64,000 bases of DNA from Isoetes taiwanensis. Its lineage: Eukaryota; Streptophyta; Lycopodiopsida; Isoetales; Isoetaceae. The notes under the pieces are model-generated. The model did not search any database and was not told the DNA's origin. It was given only the letters and a program-made list of their open reading frames with translations. The stretch's first letter is position 1. Every line of letters begins with the position of its first letter. Shown in pieces: positions 45,546 to 56,599 of this stretch. The stretch is taken from the NCBI GenBank assembly GCA_021234155.1, contig JAJEKV010000025.1, forward strand, positions 1,507,995 through 1,571,994, read 5' to 3'. The position numbers and the translations under genes are program-made.

Positions 45546-48500
45546 TTGCATCTGGACTACGTGGATTTATTGTCCGATTCCCCAACCATTCTTCTCGGAA
45601 AGGCATGTATTTACGAACTCATTCATTTGGAGGAGCCCCTGCAGCATGCATGTGACAATGGTACAGTTCCTTCTTTGGATCATGAAGTTTCGTCTGAAGC
45701 AGTCATTGACATCCAGGAATCCCTTCTCCTGGATGAATCTTTTACTACTGATGAAGTTTTCTTTTCAGAACAGGGATCTAATATCTTCACAGTTGACTCT
45801 GCTTGCACATCCGTAATGGTGCATAACTCTCAGTATATTGAGCATCTATCTCCCTGTGAAGGCAGTGGGGCAAAAGTATGCTGGTGGGGTGCAAAAGCAG
45901 GTGTCCGGACACATGCTGACAGCACTCATATAGCACCCCATATGGCAGCTTGTTTAAGGTGTTACTAGTACTAGCACACGGTAATTAGGTAATCAATAGA
46001 AATATGTAACAACTCCAATTAATAACAAGTGGAATACTATGATAGAATAGTACATCCAGGGTGCTGATCTAAGTGCTGGGGCCGCGTTTTTTTGATACCC
46101 ACTAGCATACTTTTGCCCAGTGTTAAACTTGGCTCTCAAAGTGAGATCAAGGTCAAGGCACGGGGCTTCTTTCACTTCCCACTTCTTTCAGGTGAAGTAG
46201 CAGCTATTTCCAATGCTCTCTTGGTTCCTCAACTCCGCAAAAACCTTCTTTCTGTGGCTCAATTAGCTGATGCTGGCCTAATCACAGTTTTTACTGCTAA
46301 AGAAGTCTTGTTTTTCCCTCAAGAATGTGTTCTTCCAAGTATGCCCCTTGCTGCAGGGTATCGCACGGGTAATCTTTATGAAATCAATTGCTCACCTTCT
46401 CATGCTGTTTTTCTCACCGAATCATCCTCCCATCTTGAATTGTGGCATCAAGATTAGCGCATATCAACCTCCTGAGTCTCAAGTATCTCTTCCAAAGATA
46501 AATTGGCTCTCGGGTATTGATCATATTCATGGCAGTTTTGGTCTCTGTCATGCTTGCATGCTTGGAAAACATTCTCGGCGAGCTTTTACTGCAGTAGGAA
46601 CCCGAGCTTCTCAAATTCTTGAGCTCGTTCATTCTGATTTATGCGGCCCTATGGAAGTACCAAGCGTGTCCGAAATCAGATATATCTCCTTTTGTTGACG
46701 ATTTCAAATGACGATCCATGTGTATTTTCTCCTAAAAAAGTCAAGCACTTGAAGCTTTTCTTCTTTACAAGGCCAAAGATCAAACCCAACTGAAAGGCCA
46801 TCAAGTGTCTTCGCACTGATGGCGGAGGTGAATACCTTAGCAATCTGTTCACTGAAGTATGCTCCACAGCCGGCATTCATAGGCAGCTCACCTGTCGAGA
46901 TTCGCCACAGCAGAACGGGGTTGCCGAACGCAAGAATCGGACTATATGCGAAGGTGCTAAGAGCACTTTGGTTCAAGCTTGCTTAACCAAACATTTTTGG
47001 GAAGAAGCCATTGCCGCCGTTGTCCATATTCAAAATTTCTTGCCCACTATTGCAGTTCCTGATTCAACACCTCATGAAGCATGGTTTGGCACCAAGCCTG
47101 ATCTTTCTCATATTCCTGATCTTTGGATGTATTGTGCGCTCATGTGCCTAAAAAGTCATGGTAAGTTCGATGATAAGAGCATTCGTTGCAGATTTCTGGG
47201 CTATTCCACCAATCATAAAGCCTACAAATGTTGGGATCCTGCCACCAACAAGATTATCATTTCTACAGATGTTCATTTTGATGAAACCCAACATCCAGAT
47301 CATCCCATTGCACCTGAGGATGCTGATTTTATTGATTGGAGCACACTTGTGCCAGATCCTTCAGATTCCATTCTTGATGCGTAAGTAACGCCTTTAGTCG
47401 CCGACCTCGGGTTCCTCGCCTCAGAGGCTTTGCCACACCACCTCGCCCCTCGCCGCCACACAAGCTGATCCTATTGCTAATCCCGCACTGTAGACCCAAG
47501 ATGTTCCCCGCTCTTGTTGCCGATTCTCGCCACTCCCACACAAGTTCCTCGGTTCTTCACCGTTCTTCGTTCCCTCAAGACTCCAAGCAGACGCCTTGTT
47601 GAATCCACCGAGACTAGCTTAGTAGAATGGGTCCCGCCTTTGCTACTCATAACACCCTTCTTCCATTCACCAAGCCTTTGCCCCGTAAGGTCCTCACCGG
47701 AAGGAAGTCGCTTCTTTTCAATTACCATCCATGGCCCACAATCACGCTTTGGGATATAGTCCCCTTGCCACCGTGAAAGCACGCTGTCGATTCCAAATGG
47801 GTCTTCTCCGTAAAATACAAATCATGGCTCCCTTTGATCGATATAAGGCACGCCTTGTAGCACGCGGTTTTACTCAGATCCACGGCGTCGACTATGATGA
47901 AACCTATTCGCCAGTAATCCATATGCCTCATCTTCGCACACTTCTTGCAGTAGCTGCCCAACAGGATTGGGAAATCTTCCAATTAGATGTGCAAACTGCT
48001 TTTCTCCATGGTGATCTCACTGAAGAAATTTACATGCGCCAACCACCGGGTTTTGAAGATGCTCAATTTCCAGATCATGTGTGTCGTCTTCGGAAGGCCA
48101 TCTATGGGCTACGGCAAGCTTCCAGAGCCTGGTTTCAAAAGTTTGATCAGGTTATTCATCAAATGGGTTTTCATGCTTCCCATATTGATCCTACCGTATA
48201 TATCCAGCAGAATTCCTCCTCATCCATCCTTCTTCTCGCTTTATGTTGATGATATGCTGCTCATGGGCAACAGTCCACCTCATTTGCATAAGCTTCATAC
48301 CCACTTGAGCCACCATTTCTCCATGAAATTCATGGGCGATGCTGCTTTCTTTTTGGGTCTACGCATTATCCGCTCCCGCTCCCATCGAACTCTCCATATC
48401 AATCAGAGCCTTTATATTTCTGAACTTCTTCAACGTTTTGACATGCTCACTGCCAATTCCACTGCCACTCCTATGGATCCCAATCTTCGCCTCTTTGATC

Positions 48501-49196
48501 CTGCACCTTCCACTGAGCCTCCACCTGACCTTCCCTATCGTTCTCTTATTGGATCCCTCATGTATCTCATGATTTGTTCTCGCCCTGATCTTTCCTATTC
48601 TGTCATAACTCTCAGCCAGTTTAATGATCGTTTTACTCATACTCACTGGCTCCTTGCAAAGCGTATTCTTCGTTATCTCTGTGGCACTCCCAATCATGGC
48701 ATCACTTACTCTCCTCAATCCTTCCGGACCCTTTACCTTAATGGTTGATGCCGGTTATGCTACTAATGTACATGGGCGTTCCACTACGTGTCTCTTACTC
48801 CTTCTATGGAGGCCTCATTGGTTGGATCTCCAAGAAACAACCCATTGTGGGTCGATCCTCTGGCCAAGGTAATATCTTGCCTTATCACATGGTGCTTTCG
48901 AGACCTTGTTTCATATGCCAATCTTCTCCAATTTGCCACTTGCTCCACCTTCACTTTGCCCATTCCAGGTTCACATAGACAACAAATGCAAGCTATCAAT
49001 ATGGGTGAGATACCCTCTCATCGCCCTCGGACCAATCATATCCCCGCCCACTTCCACTATGTCCGTGGAACAAATCACCTCTTTTCTTCAACTTCATTAC
49101 CTTCCCACGAACTCCATGCCGGTCGATACCTTTACCAAGGCCTTACCTAGAGATCCTTTTCAAAGATCATCGACGGGCTCTTGGCATCTTGCCTCC
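45546..49196 (+). pseudogene. Copia (Ty1) polyprotein, decayed
   Basis: LTR-retrotransposon polyprotein in several frames. Protease: FTVDSACTSVMVHNS (45780-45825, active site DSG altered to DSA). Then a MITE insertion. GAG-pre-integrase: LVPQLRKNLLSVAQLADAG and LELWHQD, with CHACMLGKHSR. Integrase: LVHSDLCGPM, LRTDGGGEYLSN, PQQNGVAERKNRTI (the DD-E triad). Reverse transcriptase: ARLVARGFTQIHGVDYDETY, FQLDVQTAFLHGDL, AIYGLRQASRAW, and YVDDMLLMG after a frameshift near 48245. RNase H remnants: GWISKKQPIV and YLPTNSMPVDTFTKALPRDPF. No gag is seen at the 5' end. Stops and shifts are many, so it is inactive. Confidence 0.9.
45867..46118. mobile_element. MITE inserted in the Copia protease region
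   Basis: About 252 bases with ends GGGCAAAAGTATGCTGGTGG (left) and its near-perfect inverse on the right (one difference in 21). The flanking AGT (or AGTG) is present on both sides. Taking out the element and one AGT rejoins the Copia frame (...SPCEGS to VKLGSQSEIKVK...), which shows it is a real insertion. The ends are closely related to the MITE at 1971-2291. Confidence 0.85.
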
Positions 49197-49210
49197 CTAG
49201 ATGTCGGGCC

Positions 49211-49220
49211 TTGTGGGGAG
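49211..49220 (+). other. Copia polypurine tract
   Basis: ttgtggggag directly before the TGTCGG start of the LTR, the usual plus-strand primer site in Copia elements. Confidence 0.7.
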
Positions 49221-49438
49221 TGTCGGTGTATACAAGTCCCGACATCACTCAATCTCCAAAGAAAGACACGTGGAAGATGGCGGTGAAAACTGCACCAACC
49301 ACCAACTAGCCGTTACTTCATTTATAGTAGTTCTTTATTAGATTCTCTAGTTCCATGATTCTAGGAACTCATTGTATTTAGCTCACATCTCAATACAATT
49401 CGTTACTGTTTTCTGCATCTGCTTGTTTTCCTCAAACA
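49221..49438 (+). repeat. Copia 3' LTR
   Basis: About 218 bases from TGTCGGTGTATACAAG to CTCAAACA, with 5'-TG and CA-3' ends. It follows the polypurine tract. No full 5' LTR is found; only 79 bases (49321-49399) recur upstream at 44531-44609. Confidence 0.7.
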
Positions 49439-50644
49439 TTGTCATTAATTTTTTCTGTTATGTGCTTATGACAGCTTTGCAGAGTCAATTGACTGTAATT
49501 TTGGAGAGCATTGGGTTGAAGTGCGTGTTGGAGCGACCAGCAGGTGAGGCCATGCCTGTGAGTTTTAGTTAAAATAGCTTAGTTCTTCTTAGTATGTTCT
49601 ATTATTTCGTTTGGTATTTGGGGAGGGTATCTCTGGCATGGTTGGGCCTAGATTTTGGCTGGGTATTGTATGGAAAATCGTAGAGAAAGCGTATTTTTTA
49701 CCTGGTTTGAGCTGCTTGTTTGGCCGGGAATTCCAAAAATGGGGTGCTTGTTGGCTTGAGCATTGCTAAAATCAGCTAAAAGACTTCGGGTAAGACATGG
49801 TTTGAGAATAGAAGGATAGGGAAGGATGCGTGTTTCTTTTGAGCGTGCATGGCCATGGATGGATCATCGGTACCAAGCTCTTCCCATTTCGCTCGTTTGT
49901 TCTTGCTTCGATTCGATTGCAACCTCCTCATCTTGATATTCGGTTTGGGCATGCCAGTTTTGCATTTGCTCAGTGTGGGCCTGAGGCTTCGAATCTTACG
50001 GCGATTGGGAGTCTTTCTTCTTGAATCACTTTGGTTGGGCCCGCTGCGGCCTTGAATGTTACGCCGGGTTGGGAGGTTTTTTTTTGGGGTTTTCGAATCA
50101 GCCCATTGGGCACGGAGATGGGCCTCGGCTCCGGGTTCATCTTTGGTTCTCGATCACGATGCCGCCAGATCTGGACATCGCCAGCCCCGTTGATTCCGGC
50201 AAGGTGTGGCCATTGCCCGGTGAAAGTCGGCGGCCTGGTTTTTTTTTCCCATTCTCACCATGTATTGCTTTTGGACCATTGGAAGTGGCAGGCGTTTTAG
50301 CAGCCAAAAATTTAATGGCGCTTGATTTGGCACAGAACTGAGAATATTCCGAAGATCAATGGCCAGAAATCTAAGATGAGAAAAAACCCGATAAAGAATG
50401 AAAAATAACGAATAATTCTAGCCCAGAAATACATTTAAAGATGGGCCTACAGGAGAAATCAGCTCCACGATTGTCGCACCTATGCCCTTCAATCTGTTTG
50501 TGCCCTTCAATCTGTTTGTCGGGGGAGGGGGGCCGGATAATTCCATGCCTGTGACAGGGGGGCCACAGGGGGGCCGGATAATAAACCTGATCCCAAGAAA
50601 CAAAGCCAAGAAGATGCGGATCATCGCATTCCTAGACCTGAAAC
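49439..50644. other. Flank right of the Copia element, no firm gene
   Basis: Part of the duplicated sequence. 49441-49610 matches 44461-44640 in patches. At 49850-50340 several overlapping frames exist, GC-richer than the surroundings, but none matches a family I know. Confidence 0.35.
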
Positions 50645-50702
50645 GTGGCTCCTTTTAATTATCCGAGAGTGGATATAGCAGAGGCGATGGAAAATGCTCC
50701 TG
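50600..50702 (+). pseudogene. Possible exon of a BRO1-domain gene (part 1)
   Basis: The segment ending NYPRVDIAEAMENAPG is followed by a good splice donor (G then gtaagt) at 50703. It joins in phase to the exon at 52112. Upstream the frame is broken (HRIPRPET in a different frame), so the exon is incomplete or decayed. A mosaic duplicate of it lies at 44740-44817. Confidence 0.35.
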
Positions 50703-52111
50703 GTAAGTTGAGCCTAAGATTGAATTCATGCGATGTACAATTTTTGGATGCCATTGTAATAAACACTGAGAATTGCAAGTGCGCTTATTGCACTACTGGT
50801 TCGAATAATGATTATATCCATTCTGATGACCAATATTCCCATAGAGTAGTCTTCTACATCTCCAGCCTATTCCGAAACTTGAATTATTGCCTTAATTACC
50901 ATATGTACTTCTAGATCTCTTGCTAAAACTGGTTTCTTCCATGCAAAGGTTGATCTATGCTGCTAAGCTTTGGATATTCTGAAATTTACCTCTGTGATGC
51001 TACTTATGTTATGCTTGTGGCCAAGTTGTTCAATGATGGAAGGTCATAGGTGGAGAAACTAAATTAGCTAGATTGACACACCTTAGCTTAGCAATATCAT
51101 GTTTTGTCTTCACAGAAGAGCTTTGCATTCTGCCACTAAGTTTGAGAGAGGTCAAATTACCCTTTTTTAATGGGGCAAAAATAGCGTCCTTAAGTTGATT
51201 GTTTATCTTGAGTCCAATGGCAATTTGCTTCCAGGCGATCAATTTATGTGAGCTGGGGCTACCTCTATATAATGGGCTGTACATTATCAAAAACACAAGA
51301 TGAAGATAGGTTACAGTATTCTTTCCTGCACTAAGATTTCCAAAAGTAATAGATTTTAGCAGAGCACAGCAGGGGCATCTCTCAAGCAGTATAATCCAAA
51401 GACTTGCTGGACTACGTGGACGGAGATTTATTTTCTTTCGGAAAGACGAAGGAAAAAGTGTCATCACATGGTGCGCATCTTAATGTATGCTAAATTTTCT
51501 TTCTTGTGTATAATTAGTAACTGAGGATACTGTTGCCCAGTAACAAGACCTGGGAGACTCGTGGATCCTGCATGATCTTGAAAACAAGGTGGACCTCTTC
51601 TTTTGAAGCTACTTTTCTTATGGTATTGAGATGCAAGAACCTGCTTTGCAGTACCATTCTCCCTCTCTTATCGACAGTGATAGGAATAGATATGTATGGC
51701 CTTGCCACGAGACATTCTTCCTTTTTTCCCTTTTAATATCAGCATGTAAGTCTGCTTTGAAAAGAAATCTGATTTTTGTTTGGGTGTAGCAACAAAATTT
51801 CAATTCCTAGATGGCAAACCTACTAGAAATGATGTGGATTTCCAAGGGAAGGATAGCCCAATAGTGTGGCTCGTATTTGTATGACATTCAACATGCTAAA
51901 AGCATATTGACTTGCATGAGCTGGATTAGACCTATGCCAAATGCATGAAGAAATGCAATCCTCCAGCAGATGAAGGAAGCATGTTTTTACAAGCTCCCTC
52001 ACAAATAATGTTGAACTTGGAAAAGAGAGTGCAAGCATTATCCATAAGCTATTTGTCTAGCTGTTTTCTATAGTTGTGCACCCCTTTCTTATGTACTTCT
52101 CGTGTGCAGGC
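50703..52111. other. Likely intron and duplicated sequence
   Basis: Non-coding; up to about 51420 it is the partner of the mosaic duplicate at 44820-45545. Nothing else is recognised. Confidence 0.4.
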
Positions 52112-52191
52112 ACATCAAATATAGGGGAATTGCAAAAGGCGGTAGAAGATTATCTTCCAATGCTTATTGGTCTTACTGTTAAAGGTATGTA
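52112..52191 (+). pseudogene. Possible exon of a BRO1-domain gene (part 2)
   Basis: Bounded by an acceptor (tgtgcag) and a donor (g then gtatgt). Reads TSNIGELQKAVEDYLPMLIG followed by LTVK, which resembles the LQxALEDYLPVLLGL core of plant BRO1-domain endosomal proteins. The following exon is not convincing: a candidate after the acceptor at about 52860 opens with GLEN and then stops. This may be a gene fragment, a decayed copy, or a gene damaged by sequence errors. Confidence 0.4.
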
Positions 52192-53949
52192 CAATTTGGT
52201 CAATTCTCTGCGCAACTTAGAGCACTGCTAAAGCTCTTCTCTATTTGATGTGGAATTGGCATCTAATAGTGAAGAAAGGATAAGAGAGGAATAATGTCTC
52301 CAGCTTGACTTTGAGAGTGGTTAAAAGGCCAAGTCAGTACCGTTTTAATGTGTATTTCTTCCTGTGCAAATTAGACTAAGGTGAATAGGCATTGACAGAG
52401 TACCTTTTAAGATCCATCACCGTATCTGCGTTAGCTGTCTTCTTATTCTTATTCCTGTACAATCTAATTTTACTATATGAAACATGCGATATGTGTTTAT
52501 GTTGCAAATTTGTTGCTAGGTTGTGCATGTTTGGATATCTGGATGGACGTAAATGCATGCTTGCATTACCATAGATCCTAAATGTGCCGATATGCTTTGG
52601 TAATACATATGCTAGTGGAGAGATGCTATTGCTTCCCATCGTTTATGAGGTACCCAGGCGTTTGAGAGTTGTTGGAATTGTTGTTGGAATGTTTAGATCA
52701 ACATTCTCTCACCATATTTGAATACATTGTTCTTTTGGCTTCCATAGGCCAGTCAAATGTAGCATTTCAAACCTATCTACAGTAGTTGAAATGGTGCTAA
52801 GCTTTGCACGAAATGGGTTCCTTGCTTATGCGCGCTCATTGACCCTGTGGTTCTTTTGCAGGTTTGGAGAATCCAAGATGATGGGCTGGTAGAACATGAA
52901 CATTTTGAAGCGTCTGTGTGTGCTAGCTAAGGTGATGATTTGTGGAATTTGTAGAATGTACTCTTGCTGTAAGAAGCATTCAGACTTCTATTTAGGAATA
53001 GGGGCATAGGATAAATGCTGCTAGGCTTTAGTTATTGAAGCATCAGATAGACAAGTGGTGGTGGGTTTTGCATATTCTTTGACTTCGTATCATGTTTATA
53101 GTGCGGAAGCTATCCCTTCAAGCGGCCTGTTTATACTGCGAGACATGTGATGCAGTTGAATAAACTAACTGGTCCGTGTGATTAATTATTGCCTTAGTTA
53201 CCACATGTGCTTCCGGATCTTTTGCTAAAACTGGTTTCTTCCAAAGTAAGCTGCTAAGACTGATCTTCCTTTAGTAAGTTGCATTCTGTATCTTCTACAG
53301 TTGCACGAATCCAGAACGTTTCTCAGAGGAAAAAGCCACAGGGGCAGAGGTCTTCCCCTCTTAGCAGCAATCAGAGCAACCACGGATATCTTCCCCAGCT
53401 AAAGATCATCCTGTACATCATTAGATTACAGTATATGGTATCAAGAAAGCCTCATTTTGTGACTACTACTTCAATGCAGCGTTGATTTTGTCACGAGGAG
53501 GGATACATTTTGTAGTAAATATTGTTTATGTCCTCCATAGAGGTTTATAGACAGTTGGATCCAAATAAATATAGCATTTGCATGTTATCAATTGCTCGGG
53601 GTTATAATGTAACCAGGCTGATCATCAAATACTAGGGGAGGAATTTGTGTTTTTGGCATAAACATGCCTTATTTAAAGAGGTTATATCGTGTATGGTAAC
53701 ATCAACATATCTGCTTCCAAACATCCATTGCAAATGTAGCGAACCGATCTTAGCAGTGACAAAAGAGATAAAATGGGGGTTAAAGAATTGAAATAAAACA
53801 ATGGTGATTGGTTCTTTAAGATGTAGCATAAAGTACAATTGAAGATTAAAACAATTGATAATAACTGGAGATTAAACAAATGAATGAAGTCCTTTATGAC
53901 AGGAAAATTTCAAAAAAAGAATAATTACATAGACATTGCAGAAATGAAA
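52192..53949. other. No recognised gene
   Basis: AT-rich, with short frames only. At 53160-53260 a few words echo 50880-50940 (ttattgccttagttaccac, ctaaaactggtttcttcc), so a small part of the duplicated unit recurs here. Confidence 0.4.
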
Positions 53950-54195
53950 TCAGGAGCATTTGGCCGCCAATTTGTTCATTAAACGGGTCCTCAGAAAATC
54001 ACTTTTCTTCTCAACACTTGGAAGAGAAGTCTTCACAACTGGGTGATCTCGCAAAGATTGTAAGAATCTTTGCAAATGCTGACAAGTCTCTGGAATCTTC
54101 AGCCCTAATATCTCTTCCAGTGACGGAAGATCTATGGCAAATGGAGAAAGTGCAATGTCAGCAGTATTAATTGTTTTGCCTCCAATAAAAGTTAT
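53950..54195 (-). CDS. Last exon of a glutathione S-transferase-like gene
   Basis: About 81 residues: FIGGKTINTADIALSPFAID, then SLEEILGLKIPETCQHLQRF and LRDHPVVKTSLPS, ending NKLAAKCS and a stop at 53950. The IN-x-ADIAL-x-PF segment and the later HPVVKTSLP block are typical of the helical C-terminal domain of GSTs, nearest in feel to lambda/DHAR/omega types. The acceptor is weak (poly-T then ggag at about 54196). I could not find the N-terminal thioredoxin-fold exons upstream, so the gene is partial or its other exons are diverged. Confidence 0.5.
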   Translation of the reverse strand: MTFIGGKTINTADIALSPFAIDLPSLEEILGLKIPETCQHLQRFLQSLRDHPVVKTSLPSVEKKSDFLRTRLMNKLAAKCS

Positions 54196-54280
54196 CTCCA
54201 AAAACAAAACTTAATGTTTTACACTTGGGAAACACATTCCACACTGCCTCCTCGAAAATTAATGCATCTGCACGGGCAAT

Positions 54281-54486
54281 TGCACTCACCGAAGAAGGAA
54301 CCTTGCTACATAACATTTTAGATCAGGACTTAAGGACAAACCATATACGAGCCAATATAATAGTAGTTTTGAGGTCAGTGCAGGATGCAAGAGCGGTACT
54401 TGCACTCACCCAAGAAGGAACCTTGCTACATAACATTCCAGACAAGGGACAAATCATATATGAACCAACATAATAATAGTTTTGAG
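54281..54486. repeat. Tandem repeat, 120-bp period, two units
   Basis: Units at 54281-54374 and 54401-54486 share tgcactcacc-aagaaggaaccttgctacataacatt and the later atatgarccaayataat-agtagttttgag. On the minus strand each unit holds a GGTGAGTGCA word that looks like a plant 5' splice site. They lie just upstream of the GST-like exon on its strand. Confidence 0.75.
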
Positions 54487-56599
54487 AAACTAAAATTGTG
54501 TAAGTTCCACTATTCGACCTTCCGCTGCAAGTACAATGGAAGTGACAAAAGCGAAAACCTTATGATGTATTATTATATGGGCAAATTAACACAAGGCAAT
54601 AGCACAAGTTCAAATCCCGTATCTTCTCAAACTAATACATAGTCCGAGTAAAATTTTAGCATGTAAGCGAGTAAAGATAAGAAGACTGGGAAAGAGAAAT
54701 GTTCGCGGCGGCCTTGGCTGCCGCGATAAATTTCTTGTAAGAATAATTTTTTTTACTTGTTGTATATGCTCAAAGAAGATGCGGCCATATTCAATGGGCA
54801 GTACATGTGGTTGAATGACAACATTTTTTAAATCAACAAATGAGATTAGAAATCTCTCTGCATTGAACTACTCAAGTCAAATTTTTCTCAACGTTATGTG
54901 AGTGAACAGAGTTGTAACGACACATGGACGTGCATTAAGAGAGCGTTAAGATAGCTTGACCGGAACTCCACCCCAACTCCAATGCTCCTAGCTACCATAG
55001 CCATATTTTTTCTTCTTTTCTTCTCGAAACAATCTATCTCGCACAACTCCCCTTCCTCCTCGTCCTCCTTCTCCTCGACACCGTACTCACTCAACACCGG
55101 GAAGACCCATATTGCAGCTTCACAAGATCTTCAAAAGGAAAAAGATAGCATGACATCCTTCTGGCCCTCTCTTTATTGGGCTGCTTCTTCTTTTTGCTAT
55201 AGCAGAGCAGCGATGGGCAAGCAGAAGATAGAGTCGTGGGTTGCCAAGGTTGGCTAGAGTTCCCATCTATGGCCGAAAATCCCTGAAGGACTAGATGTGA
55301 GTAAGATTTATGATTCAGCAATGAGGTTGAGGCAAATACATCAAGAACAAGTGGGCATGCTTTCAATGGCATTACAAATAATAGATTGACCATCTTTTCT
55401 TCAGAGCAGATGCAAGGTAACATCCTTGTTACGTGTTGAAATACATATAGTTGTCTTGATGTCCATGACTGTGGTGGTAGGGTTAGGAAAAATTGTTTGA
55501 GCAGAAAGGATGGTCGGGTTTATTAAAGCGGAGCCATTACCTAAAGACCACACAATAACAATCAAGATGAAGAAGCCTCTATCTACAACACAGTTGCAAG
55601 GGCAACCCACAATGCATTAGCACATTTTTTGTTCTATTTTCCTTCCTTGATTTTTTACGTGAGGTTTTTAAGTTTTATATGTGGAATTATATGCATAAAT
55701 CATAAATGAACAATGAGGAGAGAGTGTAGTAATAATTCTCAGGTGTGGTTACTTATAAGAGATCCAGTGTTTACCTTTAATAGGTATGTGGTGAGTTAAG
55801 GAGCAATTTCATCCCGACAACATTTGGATTGAATCTTCCATCCTTGTTGCATGCTTGACCACAGACAACTAGTGTCAAAAATCACCCAATGAGCATTATC
55901 ATTCCCCCAAAGGGTCTGTCATCTCGGCATATCTCGTGTAAGAAATCGTCAATGGTGGTGAACGCCTATGTGTCTATCATAACCATTTTGTCCTAGACCA
56001 TGATGCTTGCCTTTCTACGTATCTATGCTTGCTGGCCTGTTTCATGTAATGCAAAGGTCGCCCTTTGTGTTAAGTTGAGTGGTGACTTATGAGTTGTTTG
56101 TGCTCTCTTCACGAGGAGCCTGGCAATGCATGTCCAAGCCAATGATACAACACAGTGCCACATCCCCTTAGTATACTGACCAGACTATTGAAGGGAAATG
56201 TCTAGCTCTTGACTCCCGAGCTGTTCACATTGATACATTGGGCTTGTTGATGGCTGATTGCGTTCTTTTGGAAAGTTGCCTAGAATGTCTAGCCATGGCT
56301 CTGGTTGTCCAAGTTGCTGGCATGTGTAGCCGCCCATCTGGAAGATGTCATCGATGTCCTTTAGTACGTGGTTATAAGCCTACTCTAGTAGCATCTGCCA
56401 TTGGTAGTCTTCTTCTGGCTCTCCGTCAAAAGCTCCCATAGTCGCACTGGATCTTGTGGCTCAATGTATATTGCAAATTAAGGCCAATGTCAGTCATAGC
56501 TCATTGGCATCTGGGAGACACTTGCATCTTCAAGCGTTTTCCTCCACTCTACATCGTTTTCCAATAAGCCGAGCTCTTTTGCCACTTCAAATCCCCCGG
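54487..56599. other. No recognised gene
   Basis: About 2.1 kb. A plus-strand frame at 54982-55257 starts with a hydrophobic run then a Ser-rich stretch (MLLATIAIFFLLFFSKQS), like a signal peptide, but has no family match and no further support. The rest is short frames. Confidence 0.35.

Noticed and set aside
54982-55257. Secreted peptide with an N-terminal hydrophobic run
   Set aside because: Signal-like start but low-complexity Ser-rich body, no conserved domain and no promoter or neighbour support.
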